DNA of 64,000 bases from Pseudomonas psychrophila HA-4 (lineage in GTDB: Bacteria; Pseudomonadota; Gammaproteobacteria; Pseudomonadales; Pseudomonadaceae): NCBI RefSeq assembly GCF_000282975.1, contig NZ_ALJC01000131.1:41820-105819 (forward strand), written 5' to 3'. Under the pieces are notes generated by a model, which was not told the origin of the DNA, made no database searches, and saw nothing but the letters and a program-made list of their open reading frames with translations. Below are positions 37,357-46,976 of the stretch, piece by piece (position 1 is the stretch's first letter; each line of letters begins with the position of its first letter). The position numbers were made by a program, and so were the translations under genes.

Positions 37357-38031
37357 ATGCAATACGAACTCACCAGGATCGACCCGGATGCTCCTAACGA
37401 GCAGTACCCGATCGGCAAACGGGAAACCGTTTCCGATCCGTTAGAAGATCAAGTCCACAAAAACATTTTCATGGGCAAGCTTGAAGACGTGCTGAACGGC
37501 ACGGTCAACTGGGGGCGTAAAAACTCCTTGTGGCCGTACAACTTCGGCCTGTCGTGCTGCTACGTGGAAATGACCACCGCCTTCACGGCGCCCCACGACA
37601 TCGCGCGCTTTGGCGCCGAAGTTATCCGGGCATCGCCGCGTCAGGCGGATTTCATGGTTATTGCCGGTACCTGCTTCATCAAGATGGCGCCGATCATTCA
37701 GCGTCTCTATGAGCAAATGCTTGAGCCTAAATGGGTTATCTCCATGGGTTCTTGCGCCAACTCCGGCGGCATGTACGACATCTACTCCGTGGTTCAAGGG
37801 GTGGATAAGTTCCTGCCCGTGGACGTTTACGTGCCAGGCTGCCCACCCCGCCCTGAGGCTTTCCTGCAAGGCTTGATGCTCTTGCAAGAGTCGATTGGCC
37901 AGGAGCGTCGCCCACTTTCCTGGGTTGTCGGCGAACAAGGCGTTTATCGCGCCGAGATGCCGTCCCAAAAGGAACAGCGCCGCGAACAGCGTATTCAGGT
38001 CACTAACCTGCGCAGCCCCGACGAAGTCTGA
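37357..38031 (+). CDS. nuoB: NADH-quinone oxidoreductase subunit B
   Basis: 224 residues from ATG 37357, chosen over a TTG six bases earlier because GAGG then has proper spacing. Cysteines for cluster N2 are visible in NFGLSCCYVEMTTA, GTCFIKMAP and YVPGCPPRPEAF. It carries the last iron-sulfur cluster, which reduces ubiquinone, in the peripheral arm. A 73-bp gap separates it from nuoCD. Confidence 0.97.
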   Translation: MQYELTRIDPDAPNEQYPIGKRETVSDPLEDQVHKNIFMGKLEDVLNGTVNWGRKNSLWPYNFGLSCCYVEMTTAFTAPHDIARFGAEVIRASPRQADFMVIAGTCFIKMAPIIQRLYEQMLEPKWVISMGSCANSGGMYDIYSVVQGVDKFLPVDVYVPGCPPRPEAFLQGLMLLQESIGQERRPLSWVVGEQGVYRAEMPSQKEQRREQRIQVTNLRSPDEV

Positions 38032-38104
38032 TCCAGCGCCGCTTCTTTAAGTAGAACGAAACACTGGCCTCATTCTTTACGTTGACCGAAAGCGATAAAA
38101 AACC

Positions 38105-39889
38105 ATGACTACAGGCTCCGCTCTGTACATCCCGCCTTATAAGGCTGACGACCAAGATGTGGTTGTCGAACTCAATACCCGTTTTGGTCCCGAGGCGTTT
38201 ACCGCCCAGGCCACACGCACCGGCATGCCGGTGCTTTGGGTTACCCGCGCAAAACTGGTTGAAGTCCTGACCTTCCTGCGCAACCTGCCAAAACCTTACG
38301 TGATGCTCTATGACTTGCACGGTGTAGACGAACGTCTGCGTACCAAGCGTCAGGGCCTGCCATCGGGCGCAGATTTCACCGTCTTCTATCACCTCATGTC
38401 GCTTGAGCGTAATAGTGACGTAATGATCAAGGTTGCCTTATCCGAGAGCGACCTCAGCGTACCGACCGTGACCGGTATCTGGCCAAACGCCAACTGGTAC
38501 GAGCGTGAAGTCTGGGACATGTTCGGGATCGACTTCAAAGGTCACCCGCACCTGTCGCGCATCATGATGCCGCCTACGTGGGAAGGTCACCCGCTGCGCA
38601 AGGACTTCCCGGCTCGCGCCACTGAGTTCGACCCGTACAGCTTGACCCTCGCCAAAGTGCAGTTGGAAGAAGAAGCCGCGCGCTTCCGCCCTGAAGACTG
38701 GGGCATGAAGCGTTCTGGCGAAAACGAGGACTACATGTTCCTCAACCTGGGCCCGAACCACCCTTCGGCTCACGGTGCCTTCCGCATCATCCTGCAACTG
38801 GACGGCGAAGAAATCGTCGACTGCGTGCCTGACGTCGGCTACCACCACCGTGGTGCCGAGAAAATGGCTGAACGCCAGTCCTGGCACAGCTTCATCCCGT
38901 ACACCGACCGTATCGACTACCTCGGCGGCGTGATGAACAACCTGCCGTACGTGCTCTCGGTTGAGAAGCTCGCCGGCATCAAGGTGCCGGATCGGGTCGA
39001 CACCATCCGCATCATGATGGCCGAGTTTTTCCGTATCACCAGCCACCTGCTGTTCCTGGGGACTTACATCCAGGACGTGGGCGCCATGACCCCGGTGTTC
39101 TTCACCTTCACCGACCGTCAGCGCGCTTACAAAGTGATCGAAGCCATCACCGGTTTCCGTCTGCACCCGGCCTGGTACCGCATTGGTGGCGTCGCCCACG
39201 ACCTGCCAAATGGCTGGGAGCGTCTGGTCAAGGAGTTCGTCGAGTGGATGCCAAAGCGTCTGGACGAATACCAAAAAGCCGCTCTGGACAACAGCATTCT
39301 GCGTGGCCGTACCATCGGCGTCGCTCAGTACAACACCAAAGAAGCCTTGGAATGGGGCGTCACCGGTGCTGGTCTGCGCTCGACCGGTTGCGACTTCGAC
39401 TTACGTAAAGCGCGCCCGTACTCCGGCTACGAGAACTTCGAGTTTGAAGTCCCGCTGGCGGCCAACGGCGACGCCTACGATCGTTGCATCGTGCGTGTCG
39501 AAGAAATGCGCCAGAGCCTGAAAATCATCGAGCAGTGCATGCGCAACATGCCCGCCGGCCCGTACAAGGCGGATCACCCGCTGACCACGCCGCCGCCTAA
39601 AGAGCGCACGCTGCAGCACATCGAGACCTTGATCACGCACTTCCTGCAAGTTTCGTGGGGCCCGGTCATGCCGGCCAACGAATCCTTCCAGATGATTGAA
39701 GCGACCAAGGGCATCAACAGTTACTACCTGACGAGCGATGGCGGCACCATGAGCTACCGCACCCGGATTCGCACCCCAAGCTTCCCGCACCTGCAGCAGA
39801 TCCCTTCGGTGATCAAAGGCGAAATGGTCGCGGACTTGATTGCGTACCTGGGGAGTATCGATTTCGTTATGGCCGACGTGGACCGCTAA
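38105..39889 (+). CDS. nuoC: NADH-quinone oxidoreductase subunits C/D (fused)
   Basis: 594 residues. The NuoC part (about 1-200) shows YEREVWDMFGIDFKGHPHL and HPLRKDFPAR. The NuoD part starts near residue 210 with FLNLGPNHPSAHGAFRI and includes DVGYHHRGAEKMAER, the quinone-site His/Tyr region and GLRSTGCDFDLRK. It ends with the NuoD tail FVMADVDR. Fusion of the two subunits is standard in Pseudomonas and enterobacteria. It forms the quinone-binding chamber together with NuoB. Confidence 0.97.
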   Translation: MTTGSALYIPPYKADDQDVVVELNTRFGPEAFTAQATRTGMPVLWVTRAKLVEVLTFLRNLPKPYVMLYDLHGVDERLRTKRQGLPSGADFTVFYHLMSLERNSDVMIKVALSESDLSVPTVTGIWPNANWYEREVWDMFGIDFKGHPHLSRIMMPPTWEGHPLRKDFPARATEFDPYSLTLAKVQLEEEAARFRPEDWGMKRSGENEDYMFLNLGPNHPSAHGAFRIILQLDGEEIVDCVPDVGYHHRGAEKMAERQSWHSFIPYTDRIDYLGGVMNNLPYVLSVEKLAGIKVPDRVDTIRIMMAEFFRITSHLLFLGTYIQDVGAMTPVFFTFTDRQRAYKVIEAITGFRLHPAWYRIGGVAHDLPNGWERLVKEFVEWMPKRLDEYQKAALDNSILRGRTIGVAQYNTKEALEWGVTGAGLRSTGCDFDLRKARPYSGYENFEFEVPLAANGDAYDRCIVRVEEMRQSLKIIEQCMRNMPAGPYKADHPLTTPPPKERTLQHIETLITHFLQVSWGPVMPANESFQMIEATKGINSYYLTSDGGTMSYRTRIRTPSFPHLQQIPSVIKGEMVADLIAYLGSIDFVMADVDR

Positions 39890-39891
39890 GC

Positions 39892-40389
39892 ATGAACAGC
39901 ACGCTTATCCAGACAGACCGTTTCGCCCTGAGCGAAACCGAGCGCTCGGCCATCGAGCACGAGATGCATCACTACGAAGATCCACGCGCAGCGTCGATCG
40001 AAGCCCTGAAGATCGTTCAGAAGGAACGCGGCTGGGTGCCGGATGGCGCGGTATACGCCATCGGCGAACTGCTCGGCATTCCGGCCAGCGACGTAGAAGG
40101 CGTGGCTACGTTCTATAGTCAGATCTTCCGTCAGCCGGTTGGCCGTCACATCATTCGCGTGTGCGACAGCATGGTCTGCTACATCGGTGGCCACGAGTCC
40201 GTGGTTGGCGAAATTCAGAACAAGCTGGGCATCGGCCTGGGCCAGACCACTGCAGACGGCCGTTTCACGCTGCTGCCCGTGTGCTGCTTGGGCAACTGCG
40301 ACAAGGCGCCGGCGTTGATGATCGACGACGACACATTCGGTGACGTGCAGCCTGCTGGCGTCGCCACGTTGTTGGAGGGCTACCCATGA
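39892..40389 (+). CDS. nuoE: NADH-quinone oxidoreductase subunit E
   Basis: 165 residues, thioredoxin-like fold carrying the 2Fe-2S cluster N1a. Ligand cysteines lie in RVCDSMVCYIGG and LLPVCCLGNCDKAPA. The N-terminal helical part includes MHHYEDPRAASIEALKIVQ. It docks on NuoF in the NADH module. It begins two bases after the nuoCD stop and overlaps nuoF by four bases (ATGA). Confidence 0.96.
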   Translation: MNSTLIQTDRFALSETERSAIEHEMHHYEDPRAASIEALKIVQKERGWVPDGAVYAIGELLGIPASDVEGVATFYSQIFRQPVGRHIIRVCDSMVCYIGGHESVVGEIQNKLGIGLGQTTADGRFTLLPVCCLGNCDKAPALMIDDDTFGDVQPAGVATLLEGYP

Positions 40390-41741
40390 CCCTGACTTCT
40401 TTCGGCCCTGCCAACCGCATCGCGCGATCGGCAGAAACCCACCCGCTGACCTGGCGTCTGCGTGATGACGGCGAGCCTGTATGGCTCGACGAATATCAGG
40501 CCAAAGACGGCTACGCGGCTGCGCGCAAAGCGTTCGCGGACATGGCTCAGGACGATATCGTCCAGACCGTGAAAGACGCGGGCCTCAAGGGTCGCGGTGG
40601 TGCGGGCTTCCCCACGGGCGTGAAGTGGGGGCTGATGCCTAAAGACGAATCCATGAACATCCGTTACCTGCTGTGTAACGCTGATGAAATGGAACCCAAC
40701 ACCTGGAAAGACCGCATGCTGATGGAGCAACTGCCCCATCTGCTGATCGAAGGCATGCTGATCAGTGCCCGCGCTCTTAAAACCTACCGTGGCTATATCT
40801 TCCTGCGTGGCGAATACACCACCGCAGCCGTGCACCTGCGTCGCGCGGTCGAAGAAGCCAAGGCAGCCGGCCTGCTGGGCAAGAACATCCTCGGTTCTGG
40901 CTTTGACTTCGAACTGTTCGTGCACACCGGCGCCGGGCGTTACATCTGCGGTGAAGAAACCGCACTGATCAACTCCCTTGAGGGCCGTCGCGCCAACCCG
41001 CGCTCCAAGCCGCCGTTCCCGGCCGCTGTGGGCGTATGGGGCAAGCCGACCTGCGTGAACAACGTAGAAACCCTGTGCAACGTCCCGGCAATCATCGGCA
41101 ACGGCGTTGACTGGTACAAATCCCTCGCCCGTGAAGGCAGCGAAGACCACGGCACCAAGCTGATGGGCTTCTCTGGCAAAGTGAAGAACCCTGGCCTGTG
41201 GGAACTGCCATTTGGCGTGACCGCTCGCGAGCTGTTCGAAGACTACGCTGGCGGCATGCGTGACGGCTTCAAGCTCAAGTGCTGGCAGCCCGGCGGCGCC
41301 GGTACTGGCTTCCTGCTGCCAGAACACCTGGACGCACAAATGTACGCCGGTGGCATCGCTAAAGTCGGCACCCGTATGGGTACAGGCTTGGCGATGGCGG
41401 TCGACGACAGCGTCAACATGGTGTCTTTGCTGCGCAACATGGAACAGTTCTTTGCCCGTGAATCGTGCGGTTTCTGCACCCCTTGCCGCGATGGCTTGCC
41501 ATGGAGCGTCAAGCTCTTGATGGCCATCGAGAAAGGCGAAGGTCAGCCCGGCGATATCGAGACCCTGCTGGGTCTGGTCGGTTTCCTCGGCCCTGGCAAG
41601 ACGTTCTGTGCGCACGCACCGGGTGCCGTGGAGCCGTTAGGCAGCGCGATCAAATACTTCCGTCCAGAGTTCGAAGCCGGTATTGCGCAAGCAAAGCCTG
41701 GCGCCGTCCCGCTGGCACGCCCGATTGTAATCGGCGCGTAA
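40386..41741 (+). CDS. nuoF: NADH-quinone oxidoreductase subunit F
   Basis: 451 residues. The FMN/NADH-binding loop is LKGRGGAGFPTGVKWGLMP, followed by CNADEMEPNTWKDR and ICGEETALINSLEGRRANPR. The N3 cluster motif is ESCGFCTPCRDG. It takes hydride from NADH onto FMN and passes electrons to NuoG. The start overlaps the nuoE stop. A 132-bp gap with two hairpins follows, the only large gap within the operon. Confidence 0.97.
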   Translation: MTLTSFGPANRIARSAETHPLTWRLRDDGEPVWLDEYQAKDGYAAARKAFADMAQDDIVQTVKDAGLKGRGGAGFPTGVKWGLMPKDESMNIRYLLCNADEMEPNTWKDRMLMEQLPHLLIEGMLISARALKTYRGYIFLRGEYTTAAVHLRRAVEEAKAAGLLGKNILGSGFDFELFVHTGAGRYICGEETALINSLEGRRANPRSKPPFPAAVGVWGKPTCVNNVETLCNVPAIIGNGVDWYKSLAREGSEDHGTKLMGFSGKVKNPGLWELPFGVTARELFEDYAGGMRDGFKLKCWQPGGAGTGFLLPEHLDAQMYAGGIAKVGTRMGTGLAMAVDDSVNMVSLLRNMEQFFARESCGFCTPCRDGLPWSVKLLMAIEKGEGQPGDIETLLGLVGFLGPGKTFCAHAPGAVEPLGSAIKYFRPEFEAGIAQAKPGAVPLARPIVIGA

Positions 41742-41873
41742 CGCTCTGAATGAAGGGGGTCCGTGCCCCCCTCTGATCGTTCGATAACGCCGTAAGGCTG
41801 GGTTGCTTCGAACGCATAACAAGATTCCATTAGCCACGCCCGCTGACACCGGGCCAACGAAGAACTTTGAACC
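41742..41873 (+). promoter_or_regulatory. nuoF-nuoG gap with two hairpins
   Basis: In the 132-bp gap GGGGG (41755-41759) can pair with CCCCC (41766-41770). Farther on, CGTTCGA (41778-41784) pairs with TCGAACG (41808-41814). No T run follows either, so they are not obvious terminators. They may affect mRNA processing or stability between the two halves of the operon; this is inference. Confidence 0.45.
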
Positions 41874-44588
41874 ATGGCCACTATCCACGTAGACGGCAAA
41901 GAGCTCGAAGTCGATGGGGCAGACAACCTATTACAGGCTTGTTTGTCGCTAGGACTCGATATTCCGTATTTCTGCTGGCACCCTGCCCTCGGCAGCGTTG
42001 GTGCCTGTCGCCAGTGCGCGGTCAAACAGTACACCGACGAAAACGACACCCGTGGTCGTATCGTCATGTCCTGCATGACCCCGGCCACTGACGGAAGCTG
42101 GATTTCCATCGAAGACGAAGAAGCGAAAGTGTTTCGCGCCAGCGTCGTCGAATGGCTGATGACCAACCACCCGCACGACTGCCCAGTCTGCGAGGAAGGC
42201 GGTCACTGCCACCTGCAAGACATGACGGTGATGACCGGCCACAACGAGCGCCGTTATCGCTTCACCAAGCGCACCCACCAGAACCAGGAACTCGGCCCGT
42301 TCATCTCTCACGAAATGAACCGCTGCATTGCCTGCTATCGCTGTGTGCGCTTCTATAAAGACTACGCAGGCGGCACTGACCTCGGCGTATTCGGCGCTCA
42401 CGACAACGTGTACTTCGGTCGCGTTGAAGACGGCGTGCTCGAAAGCGAGTTCTCCGGCAACCTCACTGAGGTCTGCCCAACCGGCGTGTTCACCGACAAG
42501 ACTCACTCCGAACGCTACAACCGTAAGTGGGACATGCAGTTTTCGCCAAGCATCTGCCACGGTTGCTCAAGCGGCTGCAACATCAGCCCGGGCGAGCGTT
42601 ACGGCGAGCTGCGTCGCATCGAAAACCGTTTCAACGGTTCGGTAAACCAGTACTTCCTGTGTGACCGCGGCCGTTTCGGCTATGGCTACGTTAACCGCAC
42701 CGACCGCCCACGTCAGCCGCTGCTGGCCGACGGCACCAAACTGGGCCTGGACGCTGCGCTGGACAAGGCTGCTGACCTGCTGCGCGGTCGCAACATCGTC
42801 GGCATCGGTTCACCCCGTGCCAGCCTCGAAAGCAACTACGCGTTGCGCGAACTGGTAGGCGCCGAGCACTTCTACTCAGGCATCGAAGCTGGTGAGCTGG
42901 AGCGCATCCGCTTGGTACTGCAAGTACTCAAGGACAGCCCGCTGCCTGTGCCGAACATGCGCGAGATCGAAGATCACGACGCCATTTTCGTCCTCGGCGA
43001 AGACCTGACCCAGACCGCCGCCCGTATGGCGCTGTCGCTGCGTCAATCGGTTAAAGGCAAGGCCGAAGACATGGCCGACGCCATGCGCGTTCAACCTTGG
43101 CTCGACGCTGCGGTCAAAAACATCGGCCAGCACGCGCTGAACCCGCTGTTTATCGCCAGCCTGGCTGAAACCAAGCTCGATGACGTGGCTGAAGAATGCG
43201 TACACGCGGCACCAGACGATCTGGCGCGCATCGGTTTCGCCGTGGCCCACGCCCTCGACGCCAGCGCACCTGCCGTCACCGGTCTGGACGCTGAAGCCCT
43301 TGAGTTGGCCAAACGCATTGCTGACGCTCTGCTCGCGGCCAAGCGCCCCCTGATCATTGCCGGTACTTCGCTGGGCTCCAACGCCTTGATCGAAGCCGCA
43401 GGCAACATCGCCAAAGCCCTGCACCTGCGCGAAAAAGCCGGCTCCATCAGCCTGATCGTGCCGGAAGCCAACAGCCTTGGCTTGGCCATGCTCGGCGGCG
43501 AATCGGTCGACGCAGCGCTGCAAGCGGTCATCGACGGTAAAGCCGACGCGATCGTGGTGCTCGAAAACGATCTGTTCACGCGTGTTGATGCGGTCAAGGT
43601 CAACGCTGCGCTGGACGCTGCCAAGGTGGTCATCGTTGCTGACCATCAGAAGACTGCGACCACCGACCGTGCCGATCTGGTACTGCCAGCTGCAAGCTTT
43701 GCTGAAGGCGACGGTACGCTGATCAGCCAGGAAGGCCGCGCCCAGCGCTTCTTCCAAGTGTTTGAGCCGCGCTACTTGGACGCGAACATTCTGATCCACG
43801 AAGGCTGGCGCTGGTTCCACGCTTTGCGCAGCACGCTGCTGAACAAGCCGATTGACTGGACCCTGCTTGACCACGTGACCCAGGCCACTGCGGCCAGCAA
43901 TGCGGCCCTGGCCAATATTGTTGAAGCAGCACCGTCTGCGGCGTTCCGCATCAAAGGCATGAAGCTGGCACGCGAACCTCTGCGTTACAGCGGCCGGACC
44001 GCCATGCGCGCCAATATCAGCGTACACGAGCCACGTACCCCACAAGACCCGGACACCGCGTTCGCATTCTCGATGGAAGGTTACTCGGGCTCCGTAGAAC
44101 CGCGCCAACAAGTACCGTTCGCCTGGTCGCCAGGCTGGAACTCGCCACAAGCGTGGAACAAGTTCCAAGACGAAGTCGGTGGTCATATCCGTGCTGGCGA
44201 TCCGGGCATCCGCCTGATCGAAAGCCAAGGTGATGCACTGAACTGGTTCGCCAACATTCCGGCAGCATTCAACCCGGCACGGGGTACTTGGCAGGTCGTG
44301 CCGTTCTATCACCTGCTTGGTAGCGAAGAGAACTCTTCCAAAGCCGCGCCGGTACAAGAGCGCATTCCGGCCGCTTACATCGCAGTGGCTAAGTCCGAAG
44401 CCGACCGTTTGGGTGTCAACGATGGCGCGCTGCTGAGCTTGAACGTTGCGGGCCTGACCTTGCGTCTGCCACTGCGTATCAACGAAGAGCTGGGTGCAGG
44501 TCTGGTGGCATTGCCCGCCGGCTTGCCAGGCATTCCGCCAGCGATCTTTGGCCTTACCGTTGACGGTTTGCAGGAGGCAGCCCAATGA
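41874..44588 (+). CDS. nuoG: NADH-quinone oxidoreductase subunit G
   Basis: 904 residues. The N-terminal ferredoxin-like part has FCWHPALGSVGACRQCAVKQ with a later VMSCMTP (cluster N1b). Next come HDCPVCEEGGHCHLQD (N5 region), CIACYRCVRFYKD and, later, CPTGVF (N4 region). CHGCSSGCN at about residue 228 is the extra cluster of bacterial NuoG (N7-type). The long C-terminal part is the molybdopterin-oxidoreductase-like fold without cofactor. It conducts electrons from NuoF toward NuoI. Its stop overlaps nuoH by four bases. Confidence 0.97.
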   Translation: MATIHVDGKELEVDGADNLLQACLSLGLDIPYFCWHPALGSVGACRQCAVKQYTDENDTRGRIVMSCMTPATDGSWISIEDEEAKVFRASVVEWLMTNHPHDCPVCEEGGHCHLQDMTVMTGHNERRYRFTKRTHQNQELGPFISHEMNRCIACYRCVRFYKDYAGGTDLGVFGAHDNVYFGRVEDGVLESEFSGNLTEVCPTGVFTDKTHSERYNRKWDMQFSPSICHGCSSGCNISPGERYGELRRIENRFNGSVNQYFLCDRGRFGYGYVNRTDRPRQPLLADGTKLGLDAALDKAADLLRGRNIVGIGSPRASLESNYALRELVGAEHFYSGIEAGELERIRLVLQVLKDSPLPVPNMREIEDHDAIFVLGEDLTQTAARMALSLRQSVKGKAEDMADAMRVQPWLDAAVKNIGQHALNPLFIASLAETKLDDVAEECVHAAPDDLARIGFAVAHALDASAPAVTGLDAEALELAKRIADALLAAKRPLIIAGTSLGSNALIEAAGNIAKALHLREKAGSISLIVPEANSLGLAMLGGESVDAALQAVIDGKADAIVVLENDLFTRVDAVKVNAALDAAKVVIVADHQKTATTDRADLVLPAASFAEGDGTLISQEGRAQRFFQVFEPRYLDANILIHEGWRWFHALRSTLLNKPIDWTLLDHVTQATAASNAALANIVEAAPSAAFRIKGMKLAREPLRYSGRTAMRANISVHEPRTPQDPDTAFAFSMEGYSGSVEPRQQVPFAWSPGWNSPQAWNKFQDEVGGHIRAGDPGIRLIESQGDALNWFANIPAAFNPARGTWQVVPFYHLLGSEENSSKAAPVQERIPAAYIAVAKSEADRLGVNDGALLSLNVAGLTLRLPLRINEELGAGLVALPAGLPGIPPAIFGLTVDGLQEAAQ

Positions 44589-45592
44589 CCTGGTTTACGC
44601 CTGAAGTGATCGACGTGATCATCTCGGTGGTGCAAGCCATCGTGATCCTGCTCGCCGTGGTGGTGTGCGGTGCTCTGTTGAGCTGGGTCGAGCGTCGTTT
44701 GCTCGCTCTGTGGCAAGACCGTTACGGTCCGAATCGCGTTGGCCCGTTCGGCGCGTTTCAGATTGCCGCTGACATGATCAAAATGTTCTTCAAGGAAGAC
44801 TGGACGCCACCGTTTGCCGACAAGGTGATTTTCACCTTGGCCCCGGTTGTGGCCATGAGCGCCTTGCTGATCGCGTTCGCGATTATCCCGATCACCCCAA
44901 CCTGGGGCGTGGCGGATCTGAACGTCGGTATCCTGTTCTTCTTCGCCATGGCCGGTCTGTCGGTGTATGCGGTGTTGTTCGCTGGCTGGTCCAGTAACAA
45001 CAAGTTCGCCCTGCTGGGTGCCTTGCGTGCCTCGGCCCAGACCGTGTCGTACGAAGTGTTCATGGGCCTGTCGCTGATGGGGATCGTGGTGCAAGTTGGA
45101 TCGTTCAACATGCGCGACATCGTCGAATACCAAGCGCAGAACCTGTGGTTCATCATTCCGCAGATCTTCGGTTTCCTGACCTTCTTCATCGCCGGCGTGG
45201 CCGTGACTCACCGTCACCCCTTCGACCAGCCAGAAGCAGAGCAGGAACTGGCCGATGGTTACCACATTGAATACGCCGGCATGAAGTGGGGCATGTTCTT
45301 TGTCGGTGAATACATCGGGATCGTGTTGATCTCGGCGTTGCTGGTGACTTTGTTCTTCGGTGGCTGGCACGGGCCTTTCGACATTCTGCCGCAGATCCCG
45401 TTTATCTGGTTCGCCCTGAAGACCGCGTTTTTCATCATGATCTTCATCCTGCTGCGCGCTTCTATTCCGCGTCCACGGTATGACCAAGTGATGGACTTCA
45501 GCTGGAAGTTCTGCCTGCCGCTGACCCTGATCAATTTGCTGGTAACCGCTGCAATCGTGTTGATGAACACGCCTGCAGTCGCGGTTCAGTGA
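44585..45592 (+). CDS. nuoH: NADH-quinone oxidoreductase subunit H
   Basis: 335 residues, eight or so membrane helices. Conserved segments include WVERRLLALWQDRYGPNRVG, DMIKMFFKEDW, FDQPEAEQELADGYHIEY and RASIPRPRYDQVM. It forms the membrane side of the quinone channel and the entry of the proton pathway, with the many charged loop residues expected. It starts inside the nuoG stop (ATGA). Confidence 0.97.
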   Translation: MTWFTPEVIDVIISVVQAIVILLAVVVCGALLSWVERRLLALWQDRYGPNRVGPFGAFQIAADMIKMFFKEDWTPPFADKVIFTLAPVVAMSALLIAFAIIPITPTWGVADLNVGILFFFAMAGLSVYAVLFAGWSSNNKFALLGALRASAQTVSYEVFMGLSLMGIVVQVGSFNMRDIVEYQAQNLWFIIPQIFGFLTFFIAGVAVTHRHPFDQPEAEQELADGYHIEYAGMKWGMFFVGEYIGIVLISALLVTLFFGGWHGPFDILPQIPFIWFALKTAFFIMIFILLRASIPRPRYDQVMDFSWKFCLPLTLINLLVTAAIVLMNTPAVAVQ

Positions 45593-45604
45593 GGATAGAG
45601 ACCC

Positions 45605-46153
45605 ATGTTCAAGTACCTGTTTGACATCGTGCATGGCACCTACACCCAGCTTCGCAGCTTGGTGATGGTGTTTGGCCATGCCTTCCGCAAGCGTGACACG
45701 CTGCAATACCCGGAAGAACCGGTCTATCTGCCACCGCGTTACCGTGGCCGTATCGTCCTGACCCGCGACCCGGACGGCGAAGAGCGTTGTGTAGCCTGTA
45801 ACCTGTGCGCCGTAGCGTGCCCGGTTGGCTGCATCTCACTGCAAAAAGCCGAAACCGAAGATGGCCGTTGGTACCCGGAGTTCTTCCGCATCAACTTCTC
45901 ACGCTGCATTTTTTGCGGCCTGTGTGAGGAAGCCTGCCCGACCACCGCGATCCAGCTGACACCGGATTTCGAAATGGCCGAGTTCAAACGTCAGGACCTG
46001 GTGTACGAGAAAGAAGATCTGCTGATCTCCGGCCCCGGCAAAAACCCTGATTACAACTTCTATCGTGTTGCGGGTATGGCCGTTGAGGGCAAGCCGAAAG
46101 GTGCTGCTCAGAACGAAGCCGAGCCGATCAACGTGAAGAGCTTGCTGCCTTAA
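45605..46153 (+). CDS. nuoI: NADH-quinone oxidoreductase subunit I
   Basis: 182 residues with two 4Fe-4S ferredoxin motifs, CVACNLCAVACPVGCI and CIFCGLCEEACPTTAI, holding clusters N6a and N6b. An N-terminal amphipathic segment (FKYLFDIVHGTYTQLRSLVM) touches the membrane. It links NuoG to NuoB in the electron path. Spacing to nuoH is 12 bp. Confidence 0.97.
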   Translation: MFKYLFDIVHGTYTQLRSLVMVFGHAFRKRDTLQYPEEPVYLPPRYRGRIVLTRDPDGEERCVACNLCAVACPVGCISLQKAETEDGRWYPEFFRINFSRCIFCGLCEEACPTTAIQLTPDFEMAEFKRQDLVYEKEDLLISGPGKNPDYNFYRVAGMAVEGKPKGAAQNEAEPINVKSLLP

Positions 46154-46162
46154 GGAAGAACG

Positions 46163-46666
46163 ATGGAATTCGCTTTCTATTTCGCATCGGGTGTCGCTGT
46201 CGTGTCCACGCTACGCGTGATCACCAACACCAACCCTGTGCACGCCCTGCTCTACCTGATTATTTCGCTGATTGCCGTGGCGATGACGTTCTTTAGCTTG
46301 GGTGCACCGTTTGCTGGTGTGCTCGAAGTGATCGCCTACGCCGGTGCCATCATGGTGCTGTTCGTGTTCGTGGTCATGATGCTCAACCAAGGCCCCGCCT
46401 CGGTGACGCAAGAACGCCATTGGCTCAAGCCCGGCATCTGGATCGGACCTAGCATTCTGTCTGCCATTCTGCTGGCCGAACTGCTGTACGTGCTGTTCGC
46501 TCACCCGAGCGGTGCAGCCATCGGTCAAACCACCATTGATGCAAAAGCCGTGGGCATCAGCCTGTTCGGCCCGTATCTGCTGGTGGTCGAACTCGCCTCG
46601 ATGCTGTTGCTTGCTGCAGCAGTGACGGCGTTCCACTTGGGCCGCACTGAGGCGAAGGAGCAATAA
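46163..46666 (+). CDS. nuoJ: NADH-quinone oxidoreductase subunit J
   Basis: 167 residues, five membrane helices. FAGVLEVIAYAGAIMVLFVFV contains the conserved glycine-rich helix with a pi-bulge important for coupling. It is an inner-membrane subunit next to NuoK and NuoA. It lies nine bases after nuoI and one base before nuoK. Confidence 0.96.
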   Translation: MEFAFYFASGVAVVSTLRVITNTNPVHALLYLIISLIAVAMTFFSLGAPFAGVLEVIAYAGAIMVLFVFVVMMLNQGPASVTQERHWLKPGIWIGPSILSAILLAELLYVLFAHPSGAAIGQTTIDAKAVGISLFGPYLLVVELASMLLLAAAVTAFHLGRTEAKEQ

Positions 46667-46667
46667 G

Positions 46668-46976
46668 ATGCCTGGAATACCTTTGGAACACGGACTTGCG
46701 GTTGCAGGCATCCTGTTCTGCCTCGGTCTGGTTGGACTGATGGTTCGCCGTAACATTCTCTTCGTATTGATGAGTCTGGAAATCATGATGAACGCCGCTG
46801 CATTGGCGTTCATCGTTGCCGGTGCACGCTGGGCGCAGCCAGATGGACAAGTCATGTTCATTCTGGTGATTACCCTGGCAGCCGCTGAGGCCAGTATTGG
46901 TCTGGCGATCCTGCTGCAGCTGTATCGCCGCTTCCATACGCTTGATATCGATGCTGCCAGTGAGATGCGCGGATGA
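46668..46976 (+). CDS. nuoK: NADH-quinone oxidoreductase subunit K
   Basis: 102 residues, three membrane helices, MrpC-like. The two conserved membrane glutamates lie in FVLMSLEIMMNAAALAF and ITLAAAEASIGLAILL. They take part in proton transfer. Its last four bases overlap nuoL. Confidence 0.97.
   Translation: MPGIPLEHGLAVAGILFCLGLVGLMVRRNILFVLMSLEIMMNAAALAFIVAGARWAQPDGQVMFILVITLAAAEASIGLAILLQLYRRFHTLDIDAASEMRG

Noticed and set aside
42876..44585. 569-codon open frame antisense to nuoG (similar ones oppose nuoF, nuoL, nuoM and nuoH)
   Set aside because: Long antisense frames are expected opposite genes with G/C-rich third positions; composition is odd and no family fits.
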